Source of the DNA: Burkholderia sp. Bp8992
GTDB lineage: Bacteria; Pseudomonadota; Gammaproteobacteria; Burkholderiales; Burkholderiaceae
Assembly: GCF_003853705.1 (NCBI RefSeq)
Contig: NZ_QTQI01000019.1
Span: 99,781-163,780, forward strand
DNA length: 64,000 nucleotides
Direction of reading: 5' to 3'
Shown here: one piece after another, positions 42,213-50,762 of the stretch
How positions within the stretch are numbered: position 1 is the stretch's first letter
Layout of the letters: the number at the start of each line of letters is the position of its first letter
Made by a program: the position numbers and the translations under genes
Notes under the pieces: generated by a model
The model's input: the letters and a program-made list of their open reading frames with translations, nothing else
What the model was told of the DNA's origin: nothing
Databases searched by the model: none

Positions 42213-44474
42213 TTGAAGAACTCGATACGGTATCTGGCCGTCGCCAGTGTGTCGCCGCTCGTCGTCGCGCTTGCGTCGTGCGGCTCCGACACCACCTCCG
42301 ACTCGTCGACCGGCAATACGAATGTCGATTCCCGAGCCGCTGCATACGTCGCTCAAATGACTACGGAGGAGAAGATCCAGCTTGTACATGGAAACGGGAT
42401 GCCTGGCGCCGGTCTCGGCGGCCCGTTCCCGTCATGGGCGAAAGGCGCGGGCTATATACCGGGAATCCCCAGGCTCGGTATTCCTCCGATCGCGAGCGCC
42501 GACTCTGCGGGCGGAGTGAACGTGGCCAATTCCGGCGCGACGGCGTTGCCCGCCCCCATCGCACTCGCGGCAACCTGGGATCCTCAGCTCGCGACCGCGT
42601 ACGGCGCGCGCATCGCGACCGAGCTTCGTGCGCTCGGTTACGCCGAAGGTCTGGGCGGTGGCGTCAACCTCGCGCGCGAACCGCGTAATGGCCGAACATT
42701 CGAGTACATGGGGGAAGACCCGGTGCTCGCGGGAACGATGAGCGCCGCGCGCACTTCCGGCACGCAGTCAAAGAACGTGATCGCGACGATCAAGCACTTC
42801 GCAATGAACGGCCAGGAAACGAATCGGATGACGAGCAATTCCGTCGTTGACGAGCGCACAATGCGCGAAACCGAACTGCTGGCGTTCGAGATCGGCGTCA
42901 AGGAAGGCAAACCGGGCAACGTGATGTGCTCGTACAACCTCGTCAATGGAATCTATGCGTGCGAGAACCCGTACTTGTTGACCACCGTCCTGAAGAATGA
43001 GTGGGGCTTCCAGGGTATGGTGCAGTCCGATTGGACCGGCACGCACAGCACGGTCGCAGCGGCAATGGCCGGCCTCGACGAAGAGCAACCCGGTGATGCG
43101 GGCGCCGATTGGAACAAGGTCCCAGGGTTCACGATCATTTCGTACTTCAGCACGAAGCTGAAGGCCGCGATCGCGGCGGGCACCGTTCCGATGTCGCGGC
43201 TGAACGATATGGTCTTGCGCAAGGTTCGAACGCTTATCGCGACTGGCGTGATGGACAATCCACCCAGCCCCGGCGGTACGATCGATCAAGCGGCCGGCAA
43301 TGCCGATGCGCTGTCGATTGCGCGTCAGTCATTCGTGTTGCTGAAAAACGGCACGCCGCCCGGTGGCAATCAACCAGTCCTTCCACTCCTCGGATCCGCA
43401 CTTTCCTCGATCGTCGTGATCGGAGGACACGCGAACATTGGGGTCATTTCGGGTGGCGGCTCGGGCGCGGTGCCCGCAGTGAACGGCAATGCGATAACCA
43501 GCTGTCAATCGACCAGCTTCTTCCCACCCGATTGCGCGATCTGGTACGAATCGTCACCGCTCGCCGCAATCAAGGCAAAAGCACCAAATGCCACCATGAC
43601 CTATCTCGATGGCGCGGACGCGACCGCTGCCGCCAACGCGGCTGCGCAGGCCGACGTGGCAATCGTTTTCGCGACGCAGTTCGAAACGGAGGGACGCGAC
43701 CTCCCGACTCTCGCACTGCCCGATGCGAATGCCGATCCATTCAATCAGCACTACGATCAGAACGCGCTGATCACTGCAGTCGCGTCGAAAGCGAAGCGCG
43801 TCATAGTCGTGCTCGAAAACGGCAGTCCCGTCCTGATGCCATGGCTGGCGAGCGTACATGGCGTACTCGAGACCTGGTACCCGGGCGTGGAAGGTGGCCA
43901 GGCTATTGCCGACGTGCTGTTTGGCGATGCAAATCCGTCAGGCAAGCTGCCGATCACGTTTGCGCAGCAAGATTCGGATCTCCCGCAGCCGTCGATCGAT
44001 CCGAGCAACCTGAACGTCAATTATGGCGAAGGCCTTCTCGTTGGCTACCACTGGTACGACGCAAAAAATATCCAGCCGTTGTTCCCATTCGGGTTCGGAT
44101 TGTCGTACACGACGTTCGCCTACTCCGGGATGACTGCTCAGCGCGACGGTTCGGACAACGTGACCGTCACGCTGACCATCACGAACACCGGTGCGCGCGT
44201 AGGCGCTGAAGTCGCGCAAATCTATGCGTCGCTGCCGGCCGGCCTCAACGAACCGCCACAACGCCTCGTCGGATGGAACAAGGTGATGCTGCAGCCTGGC
44301 CAATCTCGGCAGATCAGCGTCACCATTCCCGCTCGACGGTTCGCGACGTGGAATGCCGACGCGCATGCATGGCAGGTCAACCCGGGACGTTACACACTGA
44401 CCGCTGCCGGATCGTCCCACGACCCGAACGCCCAGCAGCAGGCGCTCGACCTGACCGCAACGCAACCGCTATAA
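42213..44474 (+). CDS. Glycoside hydrolase family 3 beta-glucosidase-type lipoprotein
   Basis: A 753-residue GH3 enzyme. The chosen start is TTG at 42213, eight bases after GGAG; the product then opens MKNSIRYLAVASVSPLVVAL with lipobox LASC-GS, so it is probably a lipoprotein exported to the envelope. Domain order: N-terminal TIM barrel (VNLAREPRNGRTFEYMGEDP, KHFAMNGQETNR), nucleophile Asp in GMVQSDWTGTHS, alpha/beta sandwich (LLKNGTPPG, FATQFETEGRD), and C-terminal fibronectin III domain (FPFGFGLSYTTFAYS, AEVAQIYASLP). Substrate would be a beta-glucoside or a glycosylated plant compound. It is unlike its acyl-CoA neighbours, has an AT-rich leader and no sigma-54 promoter, which suggests separate acquisition. 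Confidence 0.93.
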   Translation: MKNSIRYLAVASVSPLVVALASCGSDTTSDSSTGNTNVDSRAAAYVAQMTTEEKIQLVHGNGMPGAGLGGPFPSWAKGAGYIPGIPRLGIPPIASADSAGGVNVANSGATALPAPIALAATWDPQLATAYGARIATELRALGYAEGLGGGVNLAREPRNGRTFEYMGEDPVLAGTMSAARTSGTQSKNVIATIKHFAMNGQETNRMTSNSVVDERTMRETELLAFEIGVKEGKPGNVMCSYNLVNGIYACENPYLLTTVLKNEWGFQGMVQSDWTGTHSTVAAAMAGLDEEQPGDAGADWNKVPGFTIISYFSTKLKAAIAAGTVPMSRLNDMVLRKVRTLIATGVMDNPPSPGGTIDQAAGNADALSIARQSFVLLKNGTPPGGNQPVLPLLGSALSSIVVIGGHANIGVISGGGSGAVPAVNGNAITSCQSTSFFPPDCAIWYESSPLAAIKAKAPNATMTYLDGADATAAANAAAQADVAIVFATQFETEGRDLPTLALPDANADPFNQHYDQNALITAVASKAKRVIVVLENGSPVLMPWLASVHGVLETWYPGVEGGQAIADVLFGDANPSGKLPITFAQQDSDLPQPSIDPSNLNVNYGEGLLVGYHWYDAKNIQPLFPFGFGLSYTTFAYSGMTAQRDGSDNVTVTLTITNTGARVGAEVAQIYASLPAGLNEPPQRLVGWNKVMLQPGQSRQISVTIPARRFATWNADAHAWQVNPGRYTLTAAGSSHDPNAQQQALDLTATQPL

Positions 44475-44483
44475 CGGCGACTG

Positions 44484-44529
44484 ACCGTGTGCCCGAGGGT
44501 ATCGCCATGCTCGCTCTCGGGCACACGGT
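44484..44529. terminator. 14-bp perfect stem between convergent genes
   Basis: ACCGTGTGCCCGAG (44484-44497) pairs with CTCGGGCACACGGT (44516-44529) around an 18-base loop, ten bases past the GH3 stop. No T-run; may serve both strands. Confidence 0.55.
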
Positions 44530-44568
44530 TACGGTATCGACCGGATGGTGCGCGAGCCGTGGAGCGCG

Positions 44569-45747
44569 TCAGCCCATCGCGTTCGCGAGGATGACGGTGC
44601 AATGGGACGACAGTATCCCCCCTTCGTTATGCACCAGCGCGACTTCCGCACCCTCCACCTGGCGCGGCCCGAGACCTCCCCTCAATTGGCGCACCGCCTC
44701 GACGATCCCGAAAAGACCGCCCGCCGCGCCTGCGTGGGCGTGGGAGAGCATGCCACCGTGAGTGTTGATCGGCAGCTTGCCACCGATGCGCGCATGTCCG
44801 TCGGCAAAGAAGGCACCGCCCTCACCACGCTTGCACAGGCCGAGTTCTTCCATTTCGATGATCGGGACGATCGTGAAGCAGTCGTACAATTGAGCCACAT
44901 CGATATCACCGGGACCCAGGGCCGCCATTTCGTATGCGAGGCGCCCCGATTCCGTGGCACCGAACTCGGTCAGACTCGGCGCGCACATCAGGTGCTCGTG
45001 AGTGTGATATTCACCGATCCCTTGCAGATAGATTGGCGTGGCTTTCAAATCGGCCGCGCGCTCCGCCGACGTGACGATGAACGCTCCGCCGGCATCCGAT
45101 ATCAGACAGCAATCGAGCATGCCAAGCGGGTCCGCAATCGGCTTGGCTGTCAGAACCTGCTCGATCGTCAACGGCGTCTTCATATGTGCGTTCGGATGCA
45201 GCAGCGCATGCTCGCGGGTGTTGACCGCAACGTGTGCCAATTGCTCGCGGGTGGTGCCCAACTCATGCATGTACCGCTGCGCGATCATCGCGTAGAAGCC
45301 GGGAATGGACGCGCCGTACGGTTGCTCGAAATACGGATGCCCCACCGCCATCAACGATGCGACTGCCGCGTCGCGCGTGAGACCTGTTGCGCGATTCTCC
45401 CCGGCGCAGATCAGGATGGTTTCAGCCTGCCCTGAGGCGATCGCTTCGGCCGCATGCTTGAGCATCACGGCAGGACTGGCCCCGCCCGTCACGAGCGACG
45501 CATTGAATCGAGGCTTGACTCCCAGATATTCGCAAAGCACCGAACCCAGCATGAAGTATGGCTCGGTAAAGGAATAGGCAGTCAGTACGCCGTCAATGTC
45601 CGACACCTTGAGACCCGCGTCATCCAACGCGCGCTTTGCGGCCTGAGCGTTCAGACCCAAGCCCGTCATACTGGGCACCCGCCCGATTTCGGATTCACCC
45701 ACACCGACGATGGCTACTTTGTTCTTCAGCGATTCAGCTTTCTTCAT
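44569..45747 (-). CDS. SCP-x/Ltp2-like thiolase homologue (probable retro-aldolase subunit)
   Basis: A 392-residue thiolase-fold protein of the lipid-transfer/SCP-x branch. VAIVGVGESEIGRV and the C-terminal HNEGGILSSHCTVILA are typical. At the place of the nucleophilic Cys the sequence reads SLVTGGASPAVML, with no Cys, so classical thiolysis is unlikely. In steroid side-chain degradation such Cys-less Ltp2 proteins pair with DUF35 proteins and act as retro-aldolases on 3-hydroxyacyl-CoA. Here a DUF35 gene ends 10 bases upstream, and MaoC and an aldehyde dehydrogenase complete the operon. The frame extends upstream to 45858, but the ATG at 45747 gives family length. Confidence 0.88.
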   Translation of the reverse strand: MKKAESLKNKVAIVGVGESEIGRVPSMTGLGLNAQAAKRALDDAGLKVSDIDGVLTAYSFTEPYFMLGSVLCEYLGVKPRFNASLVTGGASPAVMLKHAAEAIASGQAETILICAGENRATGLTRDAAVASLMAVGHPYFEQPYGASIPGFYAMIAQRYMHELGTTREQLAHVAVNTREHALLHPNAHMKTPLTIEQVLTAKPIADPLGMLDCCLISDAGGAFIVTSAERAADLKATPIYLQGIGEYHTHEHLMCAPSLTEFGATESGRLAYEMAALGPGDIDVAQLYDCFTIVPIIEMEELGLCKRGEGGAFFADGHARIGGKLPINTHGGMLSHAHAGAAGGLFGIVEAVRQLRGGLGPRQVEGAEVALVHNEGGILSSHCTVILANAMG

Positions 45748-45757
45748 ATCGTCGATC

Positions 45758-46171
45758 TCAAGCGTTGACACGATGGAATTGCGGAAGCATCGCGCCACCG
45801 CCACGATCCTCGAACGTGACGCCGACCCGATCGCCGATTCGTACGGATAACGCCTCATCGCCGACGATATTGGTCAGCATTCGGGGGCCCTCGTCGAGAT
45901 CGATCAGTGCCACGACATACGGCGCGTGCGCACCGAACGAGGCAAGCGGCGCACGCCGAATGATCGTGAAGCTATGCACGTGACCAGCCCCACTGCTCTC
46001 AACCCATTCGAGCTGGTCGGACCAACAACTCGGGCACAGATACCGAGGCATGAAGTGAGTCGTGCCACAAGCTTTGCATTTTCGAATCAGCAGGCGTCGC
46101 TCTCGCGCTGCGTCCCAGTATGGCTGCGAATCGGCATTCGCAACCGGAATGGGTAGTGGGGTTGCTTCCAT
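45758..46171 (-). CDS. Zn-ribbon/OB-fold DUF35 protein
   Basis: A 137-residue partner protein. The N-terminal rubredoxin-like zinc ribbon has CKACG and CPSC (CxxC-x-CxxC), followed by an OB fold (AGHVHSFTIIRRAP, APYVVALIDLDEGPRMLTNIVG). DUF35 proteins bind acyl-CoA and form complexes with thiolase-fold aldolases. ATG at 46171 follows AGGGAG. Lies directly between the aldehyde dehydrogenase and the thiolase homologue. Confidence 0.92.
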   Translation of the reverse strand: MEATPLPIPVANADSQPYWDAARERRLLIRKCKACGTTHFMPRYLCPSCWSDQLEWVESSGAGHVHSFTIIRRAPLASFGAHAPYVVALIDLDEGPRMLTNIVGDEALSVRIGDRVGVTFEDRGGGAMLPQFHRVNA

Positions 46172-46209
46172 AGTCAGTCTCCCTCTTGTTTCGTCCTCAA
46201 CCGGCGCAG

Positions 46210-47688
46210 TCAAACGCGCGCTATCTTCTGCAATACCGCCTTGCTTACCATGTACGCGTCGAGCGATTCCGCGCCACCTTCGCGCCCGACGCCGCTGTCC
46301 TTGACGCCCCCGAACGGCATGTCTGCGCCCGGAACGCCGAAATGGTTGATCGACAACACGCCGCACTCCAGCTCACGTGTAAAGCGCTCGGCATCATCGA
46401 TCGAGTTCGTGAACGCGTATGCAGCCAAGCCGACCGACAGGCTGTTCGCGATGGCCAGACCGTCACACATGTTCTTCACGGAAACGCATGTCCCGAGTGG
46501 ACCAAATGGTTCGGCACGCATCGCCTTTGTGTGCACAGGCGCGTCAGCGAGTACTGTCGGCGCGTAAAAGTAGCCGCGTTCGCCAATGCGATGTCCGCCG
46601 GCCGCTACGCGCGCCCCCGCGGCCCGGGCGTCGGCCACAAGCGATTCCATCGCTGCCAGCCGGCGCGCATTGATCACCGGTCCCATCTGCACATCCGGCT
46701 CGAATCCATCGCCGACGCGAATTTCATTGGCCGCATGTGCGAATGCGTCCACGAAGTCGGCGTACACGCGCTCATGCACGATGAAGCGTGACGGCGATGC
46801 ACAGATCTGGCCGGCCATGCGCATCTTCGCCGCCACCGCGAGACGCGCGATCCTGGCGACGTCGACGCCGTCGCAGACGAGAACCGGCGCATGCCCGCCC
46901 AGCTCCATCAGCACCGGCTTCATCGCGGCGCCGGCAAGCTGGGAAAGATGCATGCCGACCTGCACTGAACCGGTCAGCGTAATCATCCGGATCGCCGGCG
47001 ACGCGATCAGGTCCGCCGAAATTTCCGCCGGATCGCCGAACACGAGGTTGAGTACGCCGGACGGCAAACCCGCATCGACGAAGCATTGAACGAATGCGCA
47101 TGCGGCGCCTGGCGTTTCTTCGGCCGCCTTGATAACAATGGAGCAGCCCGCCGCCAACGCCCCGCTGATCTTCCGTGACGGAGAGCTGATCGGCACGTTC
47201 CACGGCGTGAATGCCGCCACCGGACCAATGGGCTGCTTGATGACCATCCGCAGCATGCCCGGCTCGGAAGGCGCGACGACTCCATACGAACGATGCAGTT
47301 GTGCCGCATCCCACTCGAGGAACGTGCGGGCGCGCTCGACTTCCGCTCGGGCGTCTGCGACGGGTTTGCCCTGCTCCAGCGTAATGATCGACGCGATCGC
47401 ATCGACGCGTTCACGTAGCAAACCGGCGACGCGAAGCAACAACGCCGCGCGCTCGTCGGGTGCCGTATCCCGCCAGGTCCTGAACGCGCGGTACGCTGCG
47501 CCCGATGCACGTTCGAGATCCTCCCGCGTCGCGCGCGGGACCGGACCCAGCACACTTTCATCGCCGGGATTTTCGACTGCGTGACAAGCGGCACGATCAT
47601 AAATCCAGTCACCGTCGATATACAGCCCGATGCGAGGATATGCTCGACGAGCCATTGTGCGATCCACGTTCGACCTGAGGTCCGACAT
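46210..47688 (-). CDS. NAD(P)-dependent aldehyde dehydrogenase
   Basis: A 492-residue aldehyde dehydrogenase, similar in style to succinate-semialdehyde dehydrogenases: FTPWNVPISSPSRK, LTGSVQVGMHL, ELGGHAPVLV, and catalytic Cys in AGQICASPSRFIV. All key residues are present. ATG at 47688 follows AAGGA. In this operon it could oxidise the aldehyde released by the adjacent Ltp2/DUF35-like retro-aldolase. Confidence 0.92.
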   Translation of the reverse strand: MSDLRSNVDRTMARRAYPRIGLYIDGDWIYDRAACHAVENPGDESVLGPVPRATREDLERASGAAYRAFRTWRDTAPDERAALLLRVAGLLRERVDAIASIITLEQGKPVADARAEVERARTFLEWDAAQLHRSYGVVAPSEPGMLRMVIKQPIGPVAAFTPWNVPISSPSRKISGALAAGCSIVIKAAEETPGAACAFVQCFVDAGLPSGVLNLVFGDPAEISADLIASPAIRMITLTGSVQVGMHLSQLAGAAMKPVLMELGGHAPVLVCDGVDVARIARLAVAAKMRMAGQICASPSRFIVHERVYADFVDAFAHAANEIRVGDGFEPDVQMGPVINARRLAAMESLVADARAAGARVAAGGHRIGERGYFYAPTVLADAPVHTKAMRAEPFGPLGTCVSVKNMCDGLAIANSLSVGLAAYAFTNSIDDAERFTRELECGVLSINHFGVPGADMPFGGVKDSGVGREGGAESLDAYMVSKAVLQKIARV

Positions 47689-47782
47689 CTCACCTTCCTT
47701 CGTATGGTCTGCCACTGTTCAGTGGCGTGCGCTGCCACCCCGTGTTGCCGAGTGCTCCCGAGCCGGGTGCTCCAGGAGTGCG

Positions 47783-48271
47783 TCAGGTCGCGCTCGATGC
47801 AGATTCACTGTCTCCGGTCGGTCGCCGGCGATAAAGCAACGTCACTTCCATCTGCTGTACGACCGTCCCGTCGTGTCGCACGAAGCGACGATTCATCTTG
47901 ACGGTCCCTCGGTCCGGTTTGCTGGATTCCTTGCGCTCGACAACCGTCATTTCCGCATGCAGCGTGTCGCCATGCTTGACGGGCGCAAGCATGCGCCACT
48001 GGTCGACCTGAAGCAGCGCGAGCAACGTGCCGTCATTGACGCCGCTCGCATATTGCAGCCCCCCCATGATCCCGTAGATCAACGGACCATGCGCGATCGG
48101 CTCGCCGAACGGCGTCGTCTTGCAGTACTCCCAATTCGTGTGGACTTCGTTGAAATCGCCGGTCAGGCAGGCGAAATTCACGATGTCGGTCGACGTGATC
48201 GTGCGAGCCGGTGTTTGAATGACCTTGCCTATTTCGAAATCCTCCCAGTACAACCCTCGCCTGGTCGACAT
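47783..48271 (-). CDS. MaoC-like enoyl-CoA hydratase
   Basis: A 162-residue single hot-dog-fold (R)-specific hydratase. LTGDFNEVHTNWEYCKTTPFGEPIAHGPL contains the catalytic Asp and His of the hydratase 2 motif (DxNxxH, here DFNEVH). ATG at 48271 has AGGAG eight bases upstream and lies 30 bases after the predicted sigma-54 start. First gene of the MaoC-ALDH-DUF35-Ltp2-like operon; it would form the 3-hydroxyacyl-CoA cleaved by the last two. Confidence 0.92.
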   Translation of the reverse strand: MSTRRGLYWEDFEIGKVIQTPARTITSTDIVNFACLTGDFNEVHTNWEYCKTTPFGEPIAHGPLIYGIMGGLQYASGVNDGTLLALLQVDQWRMLAPVKHGDTLHAEMTVVERKESSKPDRGTVKMNRRFVRHDGTVVQQMEVTLLYRRRPTGDSESASSAT

Positions 48272-48311
48272 TGCCGATCTCCTTTGTGTGAATGAGTATC
48301 GCTGGCAATCA

Positions 48312-48327
48312 AGCAATCATCGTGCCT
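48312..48327 (-). promoter_or_regulatory. Sigma-54 promoter of the MaoC operon
   Basis: The minus strand reads AGGCACGATGATTGCT: only the first base departs from consensus. Predicted start near 48301. Confidence 0.8.
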
Positions 48328-48377
48328 TCCCGATATCGTCAAAGGGCACGCGGGTCCGGCGCGGCCGGCGGCACACC

Positions 48378-48416
48378 ATGTCGCGACGGGCAACACTGTG
48401 TCGCCGTCGCCGACAC
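48378..48416. promoter_or_regulatory. Tandem activator sites between divergent sigma-54 promoters
   Basis: GTGTCGCCGTCGCCGACAC (48398-48416) matches the perfect dyad at 15 of 19 positions and is centred 106 bp from the predicted minus-strand start and 98 bp from the plus-strand start. ATGTCGCGACGGGCAACAC (48378-48396) keeps both ends and lies 20 bp away on the same helix face. Confidence 0.68.
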
Positions 48417-48478
48417 GCGGCACGCCACCCGCAAATGGATAGCTGCGCGCCGCGCCGTCCGAAGTGAAGAAGCGCTTG

Positions 48479-48494
48479 TGGCACGACGATTGCT
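48479..48494 (+). promoter_or_regulatory. Sigma-54 promoter of the DUF2889/MFS operon
   Basis: TGGCACGACGATTGCT matches the consensus exactly. Predicted start near 48505, 58 bases before the GTG start. Confidence 0.87.
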
Positions 48495-48562
48495 GAAGCT
48501 GCGGGTGACAAGCCCGGTCCAGCCATGCGGGCCGTTATCGTTCACTTCCGGGAGAATTCTCC

Positions 48563-49132
48563 GTGCCTTTATCCGAGCCGAGCGGCCGTCGCGAACTCCA
48601 TCACCGCGTGATCGATATGCGCACGTATGCGCGCGATGATGGTCTCTACGATGTCGAAGCACATCTCGTCGATACCAAACCGTTCGATTTCCAGCATTCG
48701 GGCCGAGCGGATCCGCTGCCGGCTGGCGCGCCGCTGCATGACCTCCGGGTCCGCGTCACCGTCGACGATCAATACGTGATTCATCGCATAGAGGCAGCAT
48801 CGGACGCGACGCCGTTCGCGTTGTGCAAGGAAGCCGAAACGACTTTGAACGTGCTCGTCGGGCAGCGTATCGGCAAGGGGTGGTCGTCCGTCGTCAAAGA
48901 CAACCTGCGGGGACCGGCGAGCTGCACGCATCTGAGGGAAGTACTGATTCCGCTCGCGACGACCATGATGCAGGGGGTTCGCGGGGTGACCGGCGCGCCG
49001 AGCCAGTTCGTCGACGCGAACGGCAAACCGACCATCCTGAACAGTTGCTATGCGTATGCGGATCATCGCGATGTCGTAAAGCAGCGGTGGCCTCAGCACT
49101 TCCGATCGACGACGCGGTCCACCGCCGACTGA
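48563..49132 (+). CDS. DUF2889 domain protein
   Basis: A 189-residue cytoplasmic protein of the DUF2889 family, function unknown. It starts at GTG 48563, eight bases after GGGAG. The family core runs from RRELHHRVIDMRTYARDDG through LYDVEAHLVDTKPFDF to GPASCTHLREVLIPLATTMMQG, where His and Cys cluster. Its stop overlaps the MFS start (TGATG). It shares a divergent control region with the MaoC operon. Confidence 0.85.
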   Translation: MPLSEPSGRRELHHRVIDMRTYARDDGLYDVEAHLVDTKPFDFQHSGRADPLPAGAPLHDLRVRVTVDDQYVIHRIEAASDATPFALCKEAETTLNVLVGQRIGKGWSSVVKDNLRGPASCTHLREVLIPLATTMMQGVRGVTGAPSQFVDANGKPTILNSCYAYADHRDVVKQRWPQHFRSTTRSTAD

Positions 49133-50661
49133 TGCATACCGTGGTCCCGCCGGAGACCGCGCCGACCGTCCCTCACGTCCCCTTCATCAGCACCGTAACC
49201 ATCATGGGCTGCACTCCGCATCTGCCACAACGCAACCGCACGACAAGCGGCACGCATGACCGCAGGCTGACAATCACGCTCTGGCTGGTCGCGGCCGGGT
49301 TCTTCATGCAGACGCTCGATACCACGATCGTCAATACGGCACTACCGGGGATGGCGCGCAGCCTCGGCGAAGCGCCACTCCATATGCAATCGGTGGTCGT
49401 CGCCTACTCGCTCACGATGGCGCTGATGATTCCGGTTTCCGGATTTCTGGCTGATCGACTCGGCACGCGCCGGGTATTTCTTTCCGCCATCGTCGTCTTC
49501 ACGCTCGGATCGCTGTTATGCGCGAATGCGCAAGCGCTTGGGCAACTGGTCCTGTTCCGTGTCGTGCAGGGTATAGGTGGGGCGATGCTGTTGCCGATCG
49601 GTCGGCTCGCCGTTATTCGATCGTTTCCGCCCGAGCGCTACCTGCCGGCCCTCACGTTCGTTGCGATTCCTGGCCTGGTCGGACCGCTGATTGGTCCGAT
49701 GCTCGGAGGCTGGCTCACCGAATCCGCATCATGGCACTGGGTATTTCTGATCAACGTGCCGATCGGCGCGCTCGGGTGCGCGGCGACGGCGATCTACATG
49801 CCCGGAGAACCGTTGCCTGGGTCCGCTCGATTCGACTTCCTCGGTTATCTGATGCTCGCGATCCCGATGCTGTCGATCACGCTTGCGCTCGACGGAATTG
49901 CGGAATTCGGGCTGACCCGTCGCGCAGTGATCGGCCTCGTCGCGCTGACATTCGCCGGCATCGTCATGTACTGCGTCCATGCGACCCGCGTCCCGGACCC
50001 TCTGTTTTCGCTGAAATTGTTTGACATCCGCACGTTCAGGATCGGTTTGCTGGGCAATCTGCTCACGAGACTTGGCGGTGGAGCCATGCCGTATCTGCTG
50101 CCGTTGCTGCTCCAGGTAAGCCTCGGCTACTCTCCTTTTCACGCCGGCATGATGATGCTACCCGTTGCGGCCGCCGGAATGGCGGTGAGGCCTCTGGCCG
50201 TTCGTTTGATCACGGCTTGCGGCTATCGCACGGTTCTACTGGTCAATACGCTCGCAATCGGTTTGACGATCTCGAGCTTCGCGTTGATATCGCCGCCGCA
50301 GCCGCCGTGGCTCCAGGTCACGCAGTTTGCGTTGTTCGGCGCCGTCAATGCGTTGCAGTTCACCGCGATGAATGCGATCACGCTGAGGGACCTCGGAACG
50401 GCAGGCGCGAGCAGCGGCAACAGTCTCTTCTCTCTCGCGCAGATGCTATCGATGAGTCTCGGCGTGACGATTGCCGGTACGTTGCTCGACCAGTTCATGG
50501 AGACGTTTGGCCGCCACACGCATTCCCAGACGCTGACGGCCTTTCACGCGACGTTTGCGTGCATCGGCATCATCACCGCGTCGTCGGCACTGGTCTTCGC
50601 ACGGTTGACGCCTGAAGCAGGTGTGATGACCGTTCGCAGCAGCCCTGCCAAGGAGGGGTGA
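49132..50661 (+). CDS. MFS transporter, DHA2 (EmrB-like) family
   Basis: A 509-residue inner-membrane proton-driven transporter with about 14 hydrophobic helices from residue 45 on. Signature parts are FMQTLDTTIVNTALPGMARSLG (motif D1 region), GFLADRLGTRRVF (motif A) and GPMLGGWL (motif C of exporters). I start it at the ATG that overlaps the DUF2889 stop by one base; a later Met (MGCTPHLPQ) is possible. Probably exports the pathway substrate, a toxic intermediate or a related compound. Confidence 0.9.
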   Translation: MHTVVPPETAPTVPHVPFISTVTIMGCTPHLPQRNRTTSGTHDRRLTITLWLVAAGFFMQTLDTTIVNTALPGMARSLGEAPLHMQSVVVAYSLTMALMIPVSGFLADRLGTRRVFLSAIVVFTLGSLLCANAQALGQLVLFRVVQGIGGAMLLPIGRLAVIRSFPPERYLPALTFVAIPGLVGPLIGPMLGGWLTESASWHWVFLINVPIGALGCAATAIYMPGEPLPGSARFDFLGYLMLAIPMLSITLALDGIAEFGLTRRAVIGLVALTFAGIVMYCVHATRVPDPLFSLKLFDIRTFRIGLLGNLLTRLGGGAMPYLLPLLLQVSLGYSPFHAGMMMLPVAAAGMAVRPLAVRLITACGYRTVLLVNTLAIGLTISSFALISPPQPPWLQVTQFALFGAVNALQFTAMNAITLRDLGTAGASSGNSLFSLAQMLSMSLGVTIAGTLLDQFMETFGRHTHSQTLTAFHATFACIGIITASSALVFARLTPEAGVMTVRSSPAKEG

Positions 50662-50709
50662 CCGAACACGAAGATTTGGAGCGCCCCCCCGGATCGCGCG
50701 GCCTTTGAC

Positions 50710-50732
50710 AAAAAAGGGGGCTCGTGGCCCCC
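50710..50732 (-). terminator. Rho-independent terminator of the CaiB operon (minus strand)
   Basis: On the minus strand GGGGGC, loop CACGA, GCCCCC is followed by six T (A-run 50710-50715 on plus). It lies 30-50 bases past the CaiB stop at 50763. Confidence 0.88.
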
Positions 50733-50762
50733 GAAAGTGAAACGGGACATCGCCGTCGTTGC

